DNA of 46,685 bases from Deltaproteobacteria bacterium (lineage in GTDB: Bacteria > Desulfobacterota > Desulfuromonadia > Geobacterales > Geobacteraceae), in assembly GCA_009668975.1 (NCBI GenBank), contig SBEG01000030.1:1-46685 (forward strand), in the 5' to 3' direction. The translations under genes and the position numbers were made by a program. Below, in pieces: positions 1 to 8,810 of this stretch (within the stretch, counting starts at the first letter, position 1; the number at the start of each line of letters is the position of its first letter). The notes under the pieces were generated by a model. The model had not been told where the DNA came from. It did no database searches and worked only from the letters and a program-made list of their open reading frames with translations.

Positions 1-10
1 GGCATTTCCC

Positions 11-58
11 TTGATTTTCGGCATTTTTGCGTTTAAATATGAAAAGCTATTACGTAAT
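11..58 (+). promoter_or_regulatory. Candidate promoter and palindrome upstream of the MucR-like gene
   Basis: TTGATT at 11-16 is followed after 16-17 nt by an AT-rich TTTAAA/TAAATA element near 33-39, a weak sigma-70-type pair. A perfect 10-nt palindrome (ATTACGTAAT, 49-58) lies between it and the Shine-Dalgarno sequence at 68-75. Its place downstream of the promoter would suit an autoregulatory operator, but this is inference. Confidence 0.35.
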
Positions 59-83
59 TAATTCTATAAGGAGGGATATCAAA

Positions 84-575
84 ATGCCCGCGACACTAGT
101 AGAACTCGCTGCAAACATTGTATCATCTCATGCCTCTGTGAATGAAATGTCGACAGAGGAACTACTGCAAGAAATACAGAAGGTCTATGCGACGCTCCAG
201 CAACTTGAAGTAACAGGGGCAATTCTTGAGTCACCTGCTGAATCAGAGAAAAAAACTCCCACAATGAGCCTTAAGAAAGCTTTCCAGGCAGACCAGGTCT
301 ATTGCATGATTTGCGGTAGAGGGGGAATGAAGACCCTTGCCCGTCACCTTGCGCAGGCCCACGGTTTGAAGCCGAGTGAATACCGCAAGCAATTCAACAT
401 TCCATCAAGCCAGCCTCTGACGGCAAAGAATTTTTCGGAAGGCAGAAAGAAAATGGCGCAAGAAAGAGGCTTGGCTGAAAACCTGGCAAAAGCACGCGCA
501 GTCCGAGCAGCCAAACTGAAAGCTGAGAAGGAAACTCCGAAGAAAACAAGCCGCGTTGCCAAGAAAAAGGCCTGA
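84..575 (+). CDS. Ros/MucR-family zinc-finger transcriptional regulator
   Basis: A 163-residue protein with one C2H2-like finger of the prokaryotic Ros/MucR type: Cys74-X2-Cys77-X10-His88-X4-His93, followed by the GLKPSEYR and FNIP segments typical of the family. The N-terminal 60 residues are helical and probably oligomerise; the C-terminus is very Lys/Arg/Ala rich, suggesting nonspecific DNA contact. The ATG at 84 was chosen over an upstream in-frame start because AAGGAGGG (68-75) sits 8 nt before it. Family members bind AT-rich DNA and often repress their own gene. The target genes are not evident here; the gene converges on the protease gene to its right. Confidence 0.85.
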   Translation: MPATLVELAANIVSSHASVNEMSTEELLQEIQKVYATLQQLEVTGAILESPAESEKKTPTMSLKKAFQADQVYCMICGRGGMKTLARHLAQAHGLKPSEYRKQFNIPSSQPLTAKNFSEGRKKMAQERGLAENLAKARAVRAAKLKAEKETPKKTSRVAKKKA

Positions 576-593
576 TGTCCCGTTTTCTATCTC

Positions 594-645
594 CAACGTC
601 TGGATCCTGCGATAGACGGTATATCGTAGCAGGATCCAGACGTTG
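594..645. repeat. Perfect 17-bp inverted repeat between convergent genes
   Basis: Arms at 594-610 and 629-645 are exactly complementary over 17 bp (core TCTGGATCCTGC) with an 18-nt loop. Neither flank has a T-run, so it is not a classical intrinsic terminator, but its place between two converging stop codons suits a bidirectional terminator or mRNA 3'-end stabiliser. It could instead be one copy of a dispersed palindrome; no second copy was noticed in this window. Confidence 0.7.
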
Positions 646-670
646 ACTCTTCACACTGCAGGCGCTTTCC

Positions 671-1999
671 CTACCGTGTCTTCTGCATGCTCTTCAGAAT
701 TTCCCACCCTTTCAAAAGATCTAAGGCACGAAGCATCTGATAATCATCCTTGAACTTTTCGTCGATCTTATAGGCCGGAAGCGGCTGATCCTTCTTCTCG
801 ATCTTGTCCTCGCCGTCTTCCGTTGAAAAGTGGTTATCTAGGTCTTTTTCCCGGATACTCAAGGTATCTTTCTTCTCTGCGGCAGTAATTTCCAAACTCT
901 CTACAACGATATCCGGAGTAATACCCTTTGCCTGAATCGAACGCCCTTTGGGAGTAAAATACTTGGCAGTTGTAAGTCTCAAACCGGAATCCTCAGAGAG
1001 AGGAATGATAGTCTGCACGGAGCCCTTGCCAAAACTCTGGGTTCCCAGGATAACGGCCCGATTGTGGTCCTGGAGAGCACCGGCGACGATCTCCGAGGCA
1101 CTCGCACTACCACCATTTATGAGAACAACCATCGGGTAACCAATTTCCTTTTTCCCTTTGCGAGAAGTAAATCTCATTTTGGAATCCTGGTCTCGCCCTT
1201 CCGTGTAGACGAGCAGTTCCCCTTCGGCTATGAAGTGCTCCGCCACTCGTACCGCTTGATCAAGAAGTCCGCCGGGATCATTACGCATATCCAGAATGAG
1301 GCCTTTCAGTGAACCGCCGTTTTCCGCTTTCAGCGCACTCAGCGCCTTAAGAAGGTCCTCGTCGGTCTTTTCCTGGAACTGGGCAATCCTGACATAGCCA
1401 TATCCATCGTCGAGTGTATTGAACTTGATGCTCTTGACCTGAATAATGTCTCGAACCAGAGTATACTCTTTCGGCTTGTCAAAACCTTCCCGCATAATGG
1501 TGATCGTGACTTTACTTCCCTTCGGCCCTCTCATGCGCTTTACCGCGTCGATGATAGTCATGTCCTTGGTGAGCTTTTCCTCGATTTTCAAGATCTGGTC
1601 CCCAGCCTTGATTCCGGCACGAAAAGCCGGCGTATCTTCTATGGGAGAGATAACAGTCAAAAAGCCATCCTTTACCGTTATTTCGATTCCGAGGCCGCCG
1701 AATGAGCCCTTCGTTTCGATTTTCAGTTCCTTGTACATATCAGGCGGGAGGAAGGAACTGTGGGGATCGAGCGACGAGAGCATTCCATTGATGGCACCAT
1801 AGACCAGTTTCTTTGTATCAACTTCTTCCACATAATTTTTCTGAACGATCTTGAGCACATCGGTAAAGAGTTCTATCGATTCATAATCATTCCCGCTCTC
1901 CGCGGCACATCGGTGCTGTACGCCAAAACCGATCACCACTACCAAGGCAGAAATCGCGGCAATGACCAGAGCAATCTTTCTTCCTTTTCGTTTTACCAT
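671..1999 (-). CDS. ctpA: C-terminal processing peptidase (S41 family, CtpA/Prc-like)
   Basis: A 442-residue periplasmic serine protease. Residues about 8-28 form an N-terminal signal/anchor helix. A PDZ domain follows at about 95-180 (GGLGIEI, then AGIKAGD), then the S41 core. The catalytic dyad is visible: Ser300 in GGSASASEI and Lys325 in GTQSFGKGS, with Gln329 four residues on, the same 25-residue spacing as in Prc and CtpB. The start has GGAGG 4 nt upstream. It is the last gene of the ftsE-ftsX-envC run, 39 nt after envC. In other bacteria Ctp/Prc enzymes trim or degrade envelope proteins including murein hydrolases, so a link to the hydrolase-activating genes upstream is plausible but inferred. 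Confidence 0.93.
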   Translation of the reverse strand: MVKRKGRKIALVIAAISALVVVIGFGVQHRCAAESGNDYESIELFTDVLKIVQKNYVEEVDTKKLVYGAINGMLSSLDPHSSFLPPDMYKELKIETKGSFGGLGIEITVKDGFLTVISPIEDTPAFRAGIKAGDQILKIEEKLTKDMTIIDAVKRMRGPKGSKVTITIMREGFDKPKEYTLVRDIIQVKSIKFNTLDDGYGYVRIAQFQEKTDEDLLKALSALKAENGGSLKGLILDMRNDPGGLLDQAVRVAEHFIAEGELLVYTEGRDQDSKMRFTSRKGKKEIGYPMVVLINGGSASASEIVAGALQDHNRAVILGTQSFGKGSVQTIIPLSEDSGLRLTTAKYFTPKGRSIQAKGITPDIVVESLEITAAEKKDTLSIREKDLDNHFSTEDGEDKIEKKDQPLPAYKIDEKFKDDYQMLRALDLLKGWEILKSMQKTR

Positions 2000-2038
2000 T
2001 TTTCCTCCAAAACTGTACTTATTTTCAGTTTCTTACAA

Positions 2039-3271
2039 TTATCGAATCCATGGCGCCGGGTTTATCGGCCGTCCTTGGTATCTGATTTCAAAATAGAGCA
2101 TCGATCCTCGAGGAGAGTCAACATCCCCGACACTTGCCAAAAGCTCATTCTTCGCGACATTCGAGCCCCTCCTTTTATAAACTTTGGAGTTGTGGGCATA
2201 GAGGCTGAAGAATCCGTCGCCATGGTCCACAATGACCATATTTCCATAGCCCTTGAAGTAATCGGAAAAGATGATCGTTCCCGGATAAATGGAACGTACT
2301 TCGGTGCCGATGGGCGCGGCAATGGATATTCCGTTGCTAACCGTATAGGAATTGAACTCTGGATGCTTGTGCCTGCCGAAGGAGCCGACAATCCGGCCTT
2401 GCGCTGGGGAAGAAAGACGGCCTTTTTGGGAGCCGAAACCGGTTGAAGTGGATGGCGGGACAAAGGAGGTGCCCCCTTTTTTATCTGGCGTGACAGTCTG
2501 CCTACGATTTTTTTCAGTATATCTTTTTCTGTTGGCGGCTTCAAGCCTTTGTCTCTGTCTGCTGGCCGCTTCAAGTTTTTCCACGATCGACTGCAAACGT
2601 CTGGAGTTTGCTTCAAGCCCCTTCAGAGAAGCAATATAGGATTTTTTATCCTCACGAATTTTTTGAAGGTAGGAAGCTTTATTCTCTTTTTCCGCCTCAA
2701 TTTCCTGCTTTTTCACCTCAATGCTCTGCTTGAGGCTCTCTTTGCGGCGAACATGCTGCTCCATCCCTGCCTTTAGATCCTTGAGTTTTCCGATCCGCTC
2801 GTTGTACTCTGCCACCATCTGGCGGTCATTCCCCAGGAGGGCTTTCATATAACGGAGGTTTTCCAGCATCTGCGGCAATGACTCTGAAGAAAAGAGAAAA
2901 CGAATGTTCCCCACTTCACCAGCTTTGTACACCGCAACCAGGCGATTTTGTATCAGCCGCTTTCTGCCCTCGACATCTTTCACAACAGAGTCGATCTCGC
3001 TGCGCGTCTTTTCCAACCCATTCTCCACCGACTTCATGTTTCGATTGAGCTCTGCCAGACTTTGCTCCCGCATACGAAGACTCTGGTCAATTTTCGCCAA
3101 CTCACTGGTGACGACGTTCTCCACCTGAGTTGTCTTGGTGATCAGGCGTTTCTTTTCGCTGATTTCCTTCTTGATTCCCTGCAGCTGCTTTTTGGCATCA
3201 GCCGACCAGGCAGAAGTAGCAAGGCAGGAGATGAGAATCAGAAGTAGGCATTGTTTTATTGGCATGGTCAC
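2039..3271 (-). CDS. envC: EnvC-like murein hydrolase activator (coiled coil plus degenerate LytM/M23 domain)
   Basis: A 410-residue exported protein: signal peptide (about 1-24, cleavage near AWSA-DA), a long coiled coil (about 25-250) rich in Lys/Glu, and a C-terminal LytM domain (about 290-410). The domain lacks the usual metal ligands: no HxG-D motif at the first site, and the LHFE motif reads LYFEIR, as in E. coli EnvC. It is therefore predicted to be catalytically dead and to activate amidases. The GTG start overlaps the ftsX stop (GTGA); an ATG two codons downstream is an alternative. Direct coupling to ftsEX fits the known FtsEX-EnvC mechanism, in which ATP hydrolysis opens EnvC to switch on septal amidases. 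Confidence 0.88.
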   Translation of the reverse strand: MTMPIKQCLLLILISCLATSAWSADAKKQLQGIKKEISEKKRLITKTTQVENVVTSELAKIDQSLRMREQSLAELNRNMKSVENGLEKTRSEIDSVVKDVEGRKRLIQNRLVAVYKAGEVGNIRFLFSSESLPQMLENLRYMKALLGNDRQMVAEYNERIGKLKDLKAGMEQHVRRKESLKQSIEVKKQEIEAEKENKASYLQKIREDKKSYIASLKGLEANSRRLQSIVEKLEAASRQRQRLEAANRKRYTEKNRRQTVTPDKKGGTSFVPPSTSTGFGSQKGRLSSPAQGRIVGSFGRHKHPEFNSYTVSNGISIAAPIGTEVRSIYPGTIIFSDYFKGYGNMVIVDHGDGFFSLYAHNSKVYKRRGSNVAKNELLASVGDVDSPRGSMLYFEIRYQGRPINPAPWIR

Positions 3272-4212
3272 AAACTGATGAAACGTTTCAGGGACGCAAG
3301 GCTTCCGAGAAAACCAAGGGCTGCGCCGCCCAAAACCAGGGCGACAAGATACGTGACAGGGAGAAAAAGTAATCCGGCTTCCATGGTACTGAAAGTGAAA
3401 AAGAAGTCTGCATTGTTGAGAAAAGCCAGGTAGACGCCTAAAAGAGTAAGTATCGCAAGAACCGCTCCGACAACCCCCTGGACAACCCCTTCAATAAGAT
3501 ACGGTACCTTGATAAACAAACGAGTTGCCCCCACAAGTCCCATCAACTCCAACTCGTCTTTGCGGGCATAGATTGTCAGCTTGATAGTATTGGCAACGAT
3601 AAAAACTACCGCCAGAACAATAAAGCCGGCGACAAGAATTCCGGCAAAACGGATAAGATTCATGAAATGACTGAATCGCTTAACCCATTCTTCACCGTAC
3701 TGCACCTCGGTGATCATCGGAATTTTTTTAAGCCGCTCGACATAACGGCTAATTGAAGTACTGTCGCGGCTGTTCTTTTTCAGGTGAATTTCAAGCGAGG
3801 CAGGAAGAATATCGGCAGAAACACCCTCCAGCAATGATTCCTGCCCTTTGAGTCTGCCGTAGAACCTTTTCAGTGCTTCGTCTTTGGAAATGTACTGTAT
3901 CTCCGAGGTGCCCTCAAGTGACTTAATCTTCGCTTTCAGAGTCGCCAGATCTCCAATCGAGAGATTCTCCGTAAAATATGCGGTTACCTGAACCCGGTCA
4001 CTCCAGCTTTCGGTAACACGTTCAAGATTCACGTAGATAAGAAGGGAAAGTGAGAGAATCAGAAACGCAAGCGTGATCGTTCCGATGGTTAATAAAGTAA
4101 CGAGGAGATTCTGCCGGATATTTATGAACGCCCTTTCCACAAAATAGTGGATGCGCCCCATAACTCCCTCTCTGGCCAGTTTCGGCCGTTTTTTAGCCTT
4201 ATTACGCGACAT
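3268..4212 (-). CDS. ftsX: Cell division ABC transporter permease FtsX
   Basis: A 314-residue membrane protein. Four transmembrane segments are visible: one after the basic N-terminus (about 33-60), then a periplasmic loop of about 120 residues, then three more in the C-terminal half with the DELELMGLVGA segment conserved in FtsX. The start was set at the ATG at 4212, which has GGAGG 6 nt upstream and overlaps the end of ftsE by 11 nt; an open frame extends further up but would run deep into ftsE. FtsX couples FtsE ATPase activity across the membrane to a periplasmic partner, here presumably the EnvC-like protein encoded next. Confidence 0.93.
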   Translation of the reverse strand: MSRNKAKKRPKLAREGVMGRIHYFVERAFINIRQNLLVTLLTIGTITLAFLILSLSLLIYVNLERVTESWSDRVQVTAYFTENLSIGDLATLKAKIKSLEGTSEIQYISKDEALKRFYGRLKGQESLLEGVSADILPASLEIHLKKNSRDSTSISRYVERLKKIPMITEVQYGEEWVKRFSHFMNLIRFAGILVAGFIVLAVVFIVANTIKLTIYARKDELELMGLVGATRLFIKVPYLIEGVVQGVVGAVLAILTLLGVYLAFLNNADFFFTFSTMEAGLLFLPVTYLVALVLGGAALGFLGSLASLKRFISL

Positions 4213-4870
4213 TGGTATCCTCCACAATACGCCCTTTATCGAGTACGATAAGCCGTTTGTGACAGTTTTCAATAAGACGCCTGTCATGGGTTGCCACAAT
4301 CACGGTACTTCCCCTGACATTCGCTTCCTTCAGGATAGCAAGAACCTTTTCCTTGGACTCCTCATCGAGATTGCCCGTTGGCTCATCCGCCAGAATAATC
4401 TTCGGCTCGTTTACCAAGGCACGCGCCAAGGCAACGCGTTGCTGCTCTCCACCCGAAAGTCTCAGTGGCGTTGAATTAATTTTCTGCTCCATTCCCATTT
4501 GTTTGAGAACATGATACACGCGCCTATTGATATCTTTTTTGCCCCATCCCATGACCTCTAGAGTCAGTGCTACATTTTCCAGGACAGATCGTGTGGAGAG
4601 GAGCTTAAAATCTTGAAAGACGACACCGATTTTCCGCCGCAGGAAAGGCACCTGGGAAGAAGGAAGTTTGGTTATATTAACACTGTCAATAACCAACTGC
4701 CCTCGTGTCGGTCGCAAAGCCCCGTACAGAAGCTTCATAAGAGTTGATTTCCCTGCGCCAGAAACACCGGTCAGAAAAACGAATTCACCCTTTGAAATCT
4801 TCAGGGTCACATTGCTCAGAGCAGCACCATCACCCTGATATGACATATACACATTATGGAGTTGGATCAT
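4202..4870 (-). CDS. ftsE: Cell division ATP-binding protein FtsE
   Basis: A 222-residue ABC ATPase with all motifs: Walker [10 protein letters not shown] (35-43), Q-loop Gln86, signature LSGGEQQ (138-144), Walker B IILADE (158-163) and switch His195. Length and motif spacing match FtsE. A GGAG lies 8 nt before the ATG. It is the first gene of the ftsE-ftsX-envC-ctpA run. The roughly 190 nt upstream carry no clear promoter by eye, so transcription may start there or continue from the small membrane gene further up. Confidence 0.95.
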   Translation of the reverse strand: MIQLHNVYMSYQGDGAALSNVTLKISKGEFVFLTGVSGAGKSTLMKLLYGALRPTRGQLVIDSVNITKLPSSQVPFLRRKIGVVFQDFKLLSTRSVLENVALTLEVMGWGKKDINRRVYHVLKQMGMEQKINSTPLRLSGGEQQRVALARALVNEPKIILADEPTGNLDEESKEKVLAILKEANVRGSTVIVATHDRRLIENCHKRLIVLDKGRIVEDTNVA

Positions 4871-5063
4871 TGAAAACTCTCCGGGAGATATTTACCGTGC
4901 AAGTAGCGAGGAAAGAGGGGAAAAGGGCGACGAAAACCGTCCGACCCCGGCAAAACACAAACGATATATATGGCAGTGCGGCACCATGCCAAGCACGTAC
5001 AACTGCCGTATCAGGATTCAACGTAACTACTCAGTGCCCAAGCATTTCAGAGGGGCCCGGTGC

Positions 5064-5249
5064 TCAGTAACTCACCATGGCAAAGCCCCAGGCGGCGTAG
5101 AAAAGGAGAAAAGCACCTGCCCATACCATAGCGCATTTTTTCACGAAAAGACCGTGAGAAGGAAATGAATAGTAGAGGAACCCTGCGACTGAGAACACCC
5201 AGCCCCAAAAGGCTACCTCACAGAACAGGGCGAAGGTTTCGCTTATCAC
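5064..5249 (-). CDS. Small membrane protein of unknown function
   Basis: A 61-residue protein with two hydrophobic segments (about 5-27 and 38-57) separated by a short Lys-containing loop, so probably a helical hairpin in the inner membrane. I do not recognise the family. The GTG at 5249 has GGAG 8 nt upstream; a TTG four codons earlier is possible. It overlaps the end of the glycosyltransferase gene by 32 nt, which suggests translational coupling. A role with the polyprenyl-phosphate sugar made by that enzyme is conceivable but only by position. An ORF this short could also be spurious. Confidence 0.55.
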   Translation of the reverse strand: MISETFALFCEVAFWGWVFSVAGFLYYSFPSHGLFVKKCAMVWAGAFLLFYAAWGFAMVSY

Positions 5250-5979
5250 TGCCAGCTCCAAAGCAGAATAATCGACTCAGTAATGAACCGATCCTCAACT
5301 TCCACACCATGACAACTGCTTCACGAACAATCTTTTTCGACATCTTGGAGGTTCCGGCATGGCGATCGATAAAAATGATCGGAACCTCGCCAATCCGGAA
5401 ACCTTTCTCCATGCAGCGGTAATTCATCTCTATCTGAAATGAATAGCCGTCAGAACGAACTCTATCCAGATCGATAGTTTCCAAAGCTTCACGTCGGAAA
5501 CACTTATAGCCGCTGGTACAGTCGGAAACCTTAAGACCGGTTATCAATCTTGTATAAATTGTCGCACAGTAGCTGAGGAGCAGCCTTCGTATTGGCCAGT
5601 TTACGACACTGACCCCGTTCTTGTACCGGGAACCGATAACCAGGTCACAGGTTTCCGCTTCTTTCAGCAAAGACGGAAGACTTTTCGGATCGTGCGAAAA
5701 ATCAGCATCCATTTCGACAATATATGAAGCCCCTTCCTGCAGAGCAATGCGAAATCCATCACGATACGCAGATCCCAGCCCAAGTTTTGCGGCCCGTCGA
5801 AGCAGGAGGACTCGTTTGTCCGCTTGCGCCAACTTCTCGACAACAGCAGCGGTACCATCGGGGGAGTTGTCATCGACCACAAGTACGCTGATTCTCGGAT
5901 CCTGTGCAAGCACTTCCGGTATAATCCGACAAATATTGTCGCGTTCGTTATATGTGGGAATTACTACCAGAATTTTCAC
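5218..5979 (-). CDS. GT2-family glycosyltransferase, polyprenol-phosphate mannose synthase-like
   Basis: A 253-residue GT-A enzyme of the DPM1 type. It opens with KILVVIPTYNE, has VVDDNSPDGT and the metal-binding DADFSHDP (DxD) in the first half, then GSRYKNG and CTSGYKCFRR. These features are diagnostic of dolichol-phosphate mannosyltransferases, which move a sugar from a nucleotide donor to a polyprenyl phosphate on the cytosolic face. It lacks the C-terminal membrane domain some homologues carry. The start is placed at the GTG giving MKILVV; a TTG three codons earlier is the alternative. Sugar identity cannot be told from sequence. Confidence 0.88.
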   Translation of the reverse strand: MKILVVIPTYNERDNICRIIPEVLAQDPRISVLVVDDNSPDGTAAVVEKLAQADKRVLLLRRAAKLGLGSAYRDGFRIALQEGASYIVEMDADFSHDPKSLPSLLKEAETCDLVIGSRYKNGVSVVNWPIRRLLLSYCATIYTRLITGLKVSDCTSGYKCFRREALETIDLDRVRSDGYSFQIEMNYRCMEKGFRIGEVPIIFIDRHAGTSKMSKKIVREAVVMVWKLRIGSLLSRLFCFGAGSDKRNLRPVL

Positions 5980-6107
5980 TCGGCACAACCTTGCTTCTTT
6001 TAGAAGCGGTAAAAAATAGGATAAAAAGACAATTTACCTGACGTCGGCGATTGGGGCCGCAGCAGGCCAGCATCGAGAAAACTGAATATATTAGATTGGA
6101 TAGAAGC

Positions 6108-6135
6108 AGGATATGTTTTTTCCCCTTGCAAGTCA
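6108..6135 (-). promoter_or_regulatory. Candidate sigma-70 promoter for the glycosyltransferase
   Basis: Read on the minus strand: TTGACT (6135-6130), a 16-nt spacer, TATCCT (6113-6108). It lies about 130 nt upstream of the glycosyltransferase start and downstream of the tRNA-Asp terminator, as expected for a new transcription unit. Confidence 0.5.
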
Positions 6136-6181
6136 AGGGAAAGGGGACTCGTTGTTGTGTAAAGAATGCGCGTTACGTCAC

Positions 6182-6215
6182 AAAAAAAAGGCCATGCAGA
6201 TGCATGACCTTTTTT
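6182..6215 (-). terminator. Intrinsic terminator after tRNA-Asp
   Basis: On the minus strand a stem of about 14 bp (AAAAAAGGTCATGC with its complement, one G-U pair) closes a 4-nt loop and ends in a run of eight T. It lies 5 nt beyond the tRNA-Asp CCA end and would stop the HU-tRNA-Asp transcript. Confidence 0.88.
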
Positions 6216-6220
6216 GATTC

Positions 6221-6297
<77 letters not shown>

Positions 6298-6363
6298 GCA
6301 AAACTCATGTACCGGCTAAAATCTATCGCAGATTGGCATAGATGGTGGTGGTCTTACGTTACG

Positions 6364-6651
6364 CTACTTTTTCTTCTTTTCGTTGACCAGATCTTTCAAA
6401 ACTTTTCCTGCCTTGAATTTCGGAGCAATGGATGCAGGGATGGAGATCTTTTTGCCGGTTTGCGGATTTTGGCCTTTTCGTGCCGCTCTGCTCACCGTGC
6501 TGAAGGTACCAAAACCGACCAGGCTGAGTTTATCGCCAGATTTCAGGCATTCAGTCACCGCTCCAAGCAGACTCTTCAACGCTTTTTCAGCATCAGCTTT
6601 CGTCAGTTCGGCATCTGTTGCTATCGCGCTAATCAACTCAGCTTTAGTCAC
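6364..6651 (-). CDS. hup: HU-family DNA-binding protein
   Basis: A 95-residue histone-like protein. The N-terminal helices (TKAELISAIA) lead to the family signature GFGTFSTVSRAARKGQNP, the DNA-intercalating arm, and the C-terminal KAGKVLKDLVN helix. The tail of four lysines is slightly longer than usual. The start is a GTG with GGAGG 6 nt upstream. HU dimers bend DNA and organise the nucleoid. The gene has its own consensus promoter and shares a transcript with tRNA-Asp. Confidence 0.96.
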   Translation of the reverse strand: MTKAELISAIATDAELTKADAEKALKSLLGAVTECLKSGDKLSLVGFGTFSTVSRAARKGQNPQTGKKISIPASIAPKFKAGKVLKDLVNEKKKK

Positions 6652-6699
6652 TTATACCTCCAATACCCGAGAAAGAAACACTGCAAAAAAAGAAGCCTA

Positions 6700-6728
6700 T
6701 TTATAGCAAGGGGCACCTGGAGTGTCAA
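6700..6728 (-). promoter_or_regulatory. Sigma-70 promoter of the HU gene
   Basis: A textbook pair on the minus strand: TTGACA (6728-6723), a 17-nt spacer, TATAAA (6705-6700). Start of transcription is expected near 6693, about 40 nt before the GTG start codon. The near-perfect match suits an abundant nucleoid protein. Confidence 0.85.
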
Positions 6729-6828
6729 GAGTTTTTATCATACTCAGAAGAATAGTAACAAAACGCAAAGAGACCTTCAACACATCAACTCGCAAGTTCC
6801 GACAGACACAGCCACACTATCCGCAAAA

Positions 6829-6862
6829 CAAAAGAGGTAATCTCGGAAGACCGCCTCTTTTG
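6829..6862 (-). terminator. Intrinsic terminator after clpX
   Basis: CAAAAGAGG and CCTCTTTTG form a 9-bp stem around a 16-nt loop; the minus-strand product ends in TTTTGTTTTG. It lies 43 nt after the clpX stop and ends the tig-clpP-clpX unit. Confidence 0.7.
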
Positions 6863-6904
6863 CGTTATGGACCAGTGCCTTCTTGCCCATGTCAGTTCTT
6901 ACTG

Positions 6905-8158
6905 TCAGGCAGATTCTGCCACATTCTCGTAAACAATGATCGGTTTTTCCTTATTGTAGATGACATCCTCATGAATAACCACTTCCTTGACCAAATTCTG
7001 AGAAGGGATGTCATACATCACATCAAGCATCGCATTTTCCAGTATTGAACGAAGGCCACGAGCGCCTGTTTTACGCTTCAATGCTTCCTTTGCAATAGCC
7101 ACAAGAGAACCATCGGTAAATTTGAGTTTCACATGTTCAAGATCGAACAGTTTCTGATACTGCTTGACCAAAGCATTTTTCGGCTCTTTCAGGATCTGAA
7201 CCATTGCTTCCTCATCAAGCTCACTGAGAGTAGCAAGAACCGGGAGACGTCCAATGAATTCAGGAATGAAACCAAATCTGAGCAAATCTTCCGGGGTAGC
7301 TTCAGAGAGAAGCTCTCCTGCTCTTTTTTCCACCTTTTTCTTGACATCAGCACCAAAGCCAAGCGTTTTCACGCCAATTCGCTGCTGTATCAAGTTATCA
7401 AGACCGGAAAAAGCGCCACCACAGATAAAGAGAATTTCCGTGGTATCGACTTTCAGGAATTCCTGCTGAGGATGCTTTCGGCCGCCTTTCGGAGGAACAC
7501 TGGCAACCGTTCCCTCTATAATTTTCAGAAGTGCCTGCTGAACCCCCTCACCAGAGACATCCCTGGTAATGGAAGGCGAATCTGATTTTCTGGCAATCTT
7601 GTCGATTTCATCAATGTAGATGATACCCTTTTGGGCCTTTTCCACATCGTAATCGGCAGCCTGTAGCAGATTGAGAATTATATTCTCTACATCCTCACCG
7701 ACATAGCCGGCTTCTGTCAGATTCGTTGCATCGGCCATGGCAAACGGAACCTTGAGGATTCTCGCAAGGGTTTGCGCCAAGAGGGTTTTACCAGATCCGG
7801 TAGGACCGAGCAGAAGAATATTACTCTTCTGCATCTCGACATCACCCGGTTTCTTTACCATTTCAATTCTCTTGTAGTGATTATAGACTGCTACAGCGAG
7901 AATTTTCTTGGCCCGCTCCTGGCCGATTACATATTCGTCAAGAACTTCCTTGATCTCCAACGGCTTGGGAAGCTTCTTGATATCCGGTCCCATTGCCTCT
8001 TCCAGCTTAGTCTCTTCGGCAATTATGTCGTTGCACAACTCAATGCATTCGTCACAAATATACACCGTAGGACCGGCAATGAGCTTCTTCACCTCGTCCT
8101 GGCTTTTACCGCAGAACGAGCATGTCAGATTATTCGATCTGTCATCTCGTCTGTTCAT
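6905..8158 (-). CDS. clpX: ATP-dependent Clp protease ATP-binding subunit ClpX
   Basis: A 417-residue AAA+ unfoldase. The N-terminal zinc-binding domain has Cys13/Cys16 and Cys35/Cys38; Walker A is GPTGSGKT (118-125), the pore loop GYVG is at 151-154, and the Walker B acidic pair Asp183-Glu184 follows. The C-terminal RGLRSILE arginine segment is present. ClpX forms a hexamer that recognises, unfolds and feeds proteins into ClpP. The ATG overlaps the clpP stop by four bases (ATGA), so the two are translationally coupled. Confidence 0.98.
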   Translation of the reverse strand: MNRRDDRSNNLTCSFCGKSQDEVKKLIAGPTVYICDECIELCNDIIAEETKLEEAMGPDIKKLPKPLEIKEVLDEYVIGQERAKKILAVAVYNHYKRIEMVKKPGDVEMQKSNILLLGPTGSGKTLLAQTLARILKVPFAMADATNLTEAGYVGEDVENIILNLLQAADYDVEKAQKGIIYIDEIDKIARKSDSPSITRDVSGEGVQQALLKIIEGTVASVPPKGGRKHPQQEFLKVDTTEILFICGGAFSGLDNLIQQRIGVKTLGFGADVKKKVEKRAGELLSEATPEDLLRFGFIPEFIGRLPVLATLSELDEEAMVQILKEPKNALVKQYQKLFDLEHVKLKFTDGSLVAIAKEALKRKTGARGLRSILENAMLDVMYDIPSQNLVKEVVIHEDVIYNKEKPIIVYENVAESA

Positions 8159-8754
8159 TTTGAACCTCCCGCTACGGTATTCCTTGAGATAATTTCGTCT
8201 ATAATACCATAACTTTTTGCATCTTCACCAGACATAAAGTAATCACGCTCGGTGTCATTTGCCACCTTTTCCAAGGGCTGGCCGGAGTGCTCTGCCAACA
8301 GCCCGCTGAGCGTCTCCTTCATGCGCAGAATCTCCTGAGCATGAATATGAATATCGGTCGCCTGCCCCTGAAAGCCGCCCAGCGGCTGATGGATCATTAT
8401 CCTGGAATTCTTCAGACTGTAACGCTTTCCCTTTTCACCAGCGGCGAGCAGCAATGCAGCCATTGAAGCGGCCTGGCCGACACAGATGGTTGAAACCGGT
8501 GCTTTTATATATTGAATTGTATCATAAATCGCCATTCCTGACGTAACCACACCGCCAGGAGAATTTATATAGAGGTGAATATCCTTATCCGGATCCTCGG
8601 CCTCAAGAAAAAGGAGCTGGGCAATGATAAGGTTAGCAATTTGGTCGTCGATACCGCCACCAAGGAAGATAATCCGATCCTTAAGAAGCCTGGAATAAAT
8701 ATCATAGGACCGCTCACCCCTTCCGCTTTGCTCTACTACTATTGGTACCAGCAT
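8155..8754 (-). CDS. clpP: ATP-dependent Clp protease proteolytic subunit ClpP
   Basis: A 199-residue serine protease with the full catalytic triad: Ser97 in GQAASMAA, His122 in MIHQPLGG and Asp171 in TERDYFMS. A short N-terminal propeptide is likely. GGAGG lies 4 nt before the ATG. ClpP assembles as two heptameric rings forming the degradation chamber served by ClpX. It sits between tig and clpX, the classical order. Confidence 0.98.
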   Translation of the reverse strand: MLVPIVVEQSGRGERSYDIYSRLLKDRIIFLGGGIDDQIANLIIAQLLFLEAEDPDKDIHLYINSPGGVVTSGMAIYDTIQYIKAPVSTICVGQAASMAALLLAAGEKGKRYSLKNSRIMIHQPLGGFQGQATDIHIHAQEILRMKETLSGLLAEHSGQPLEKVANDTERDYFMSGEDAKSYGIIDEIISRNTVAGGSK

Positions 8755-8810
8755 ACCGCCTCCCGTTACGTGTGCCTATCAGTAATGCCGACAAGAAAAA
8801 ACTATACCGA

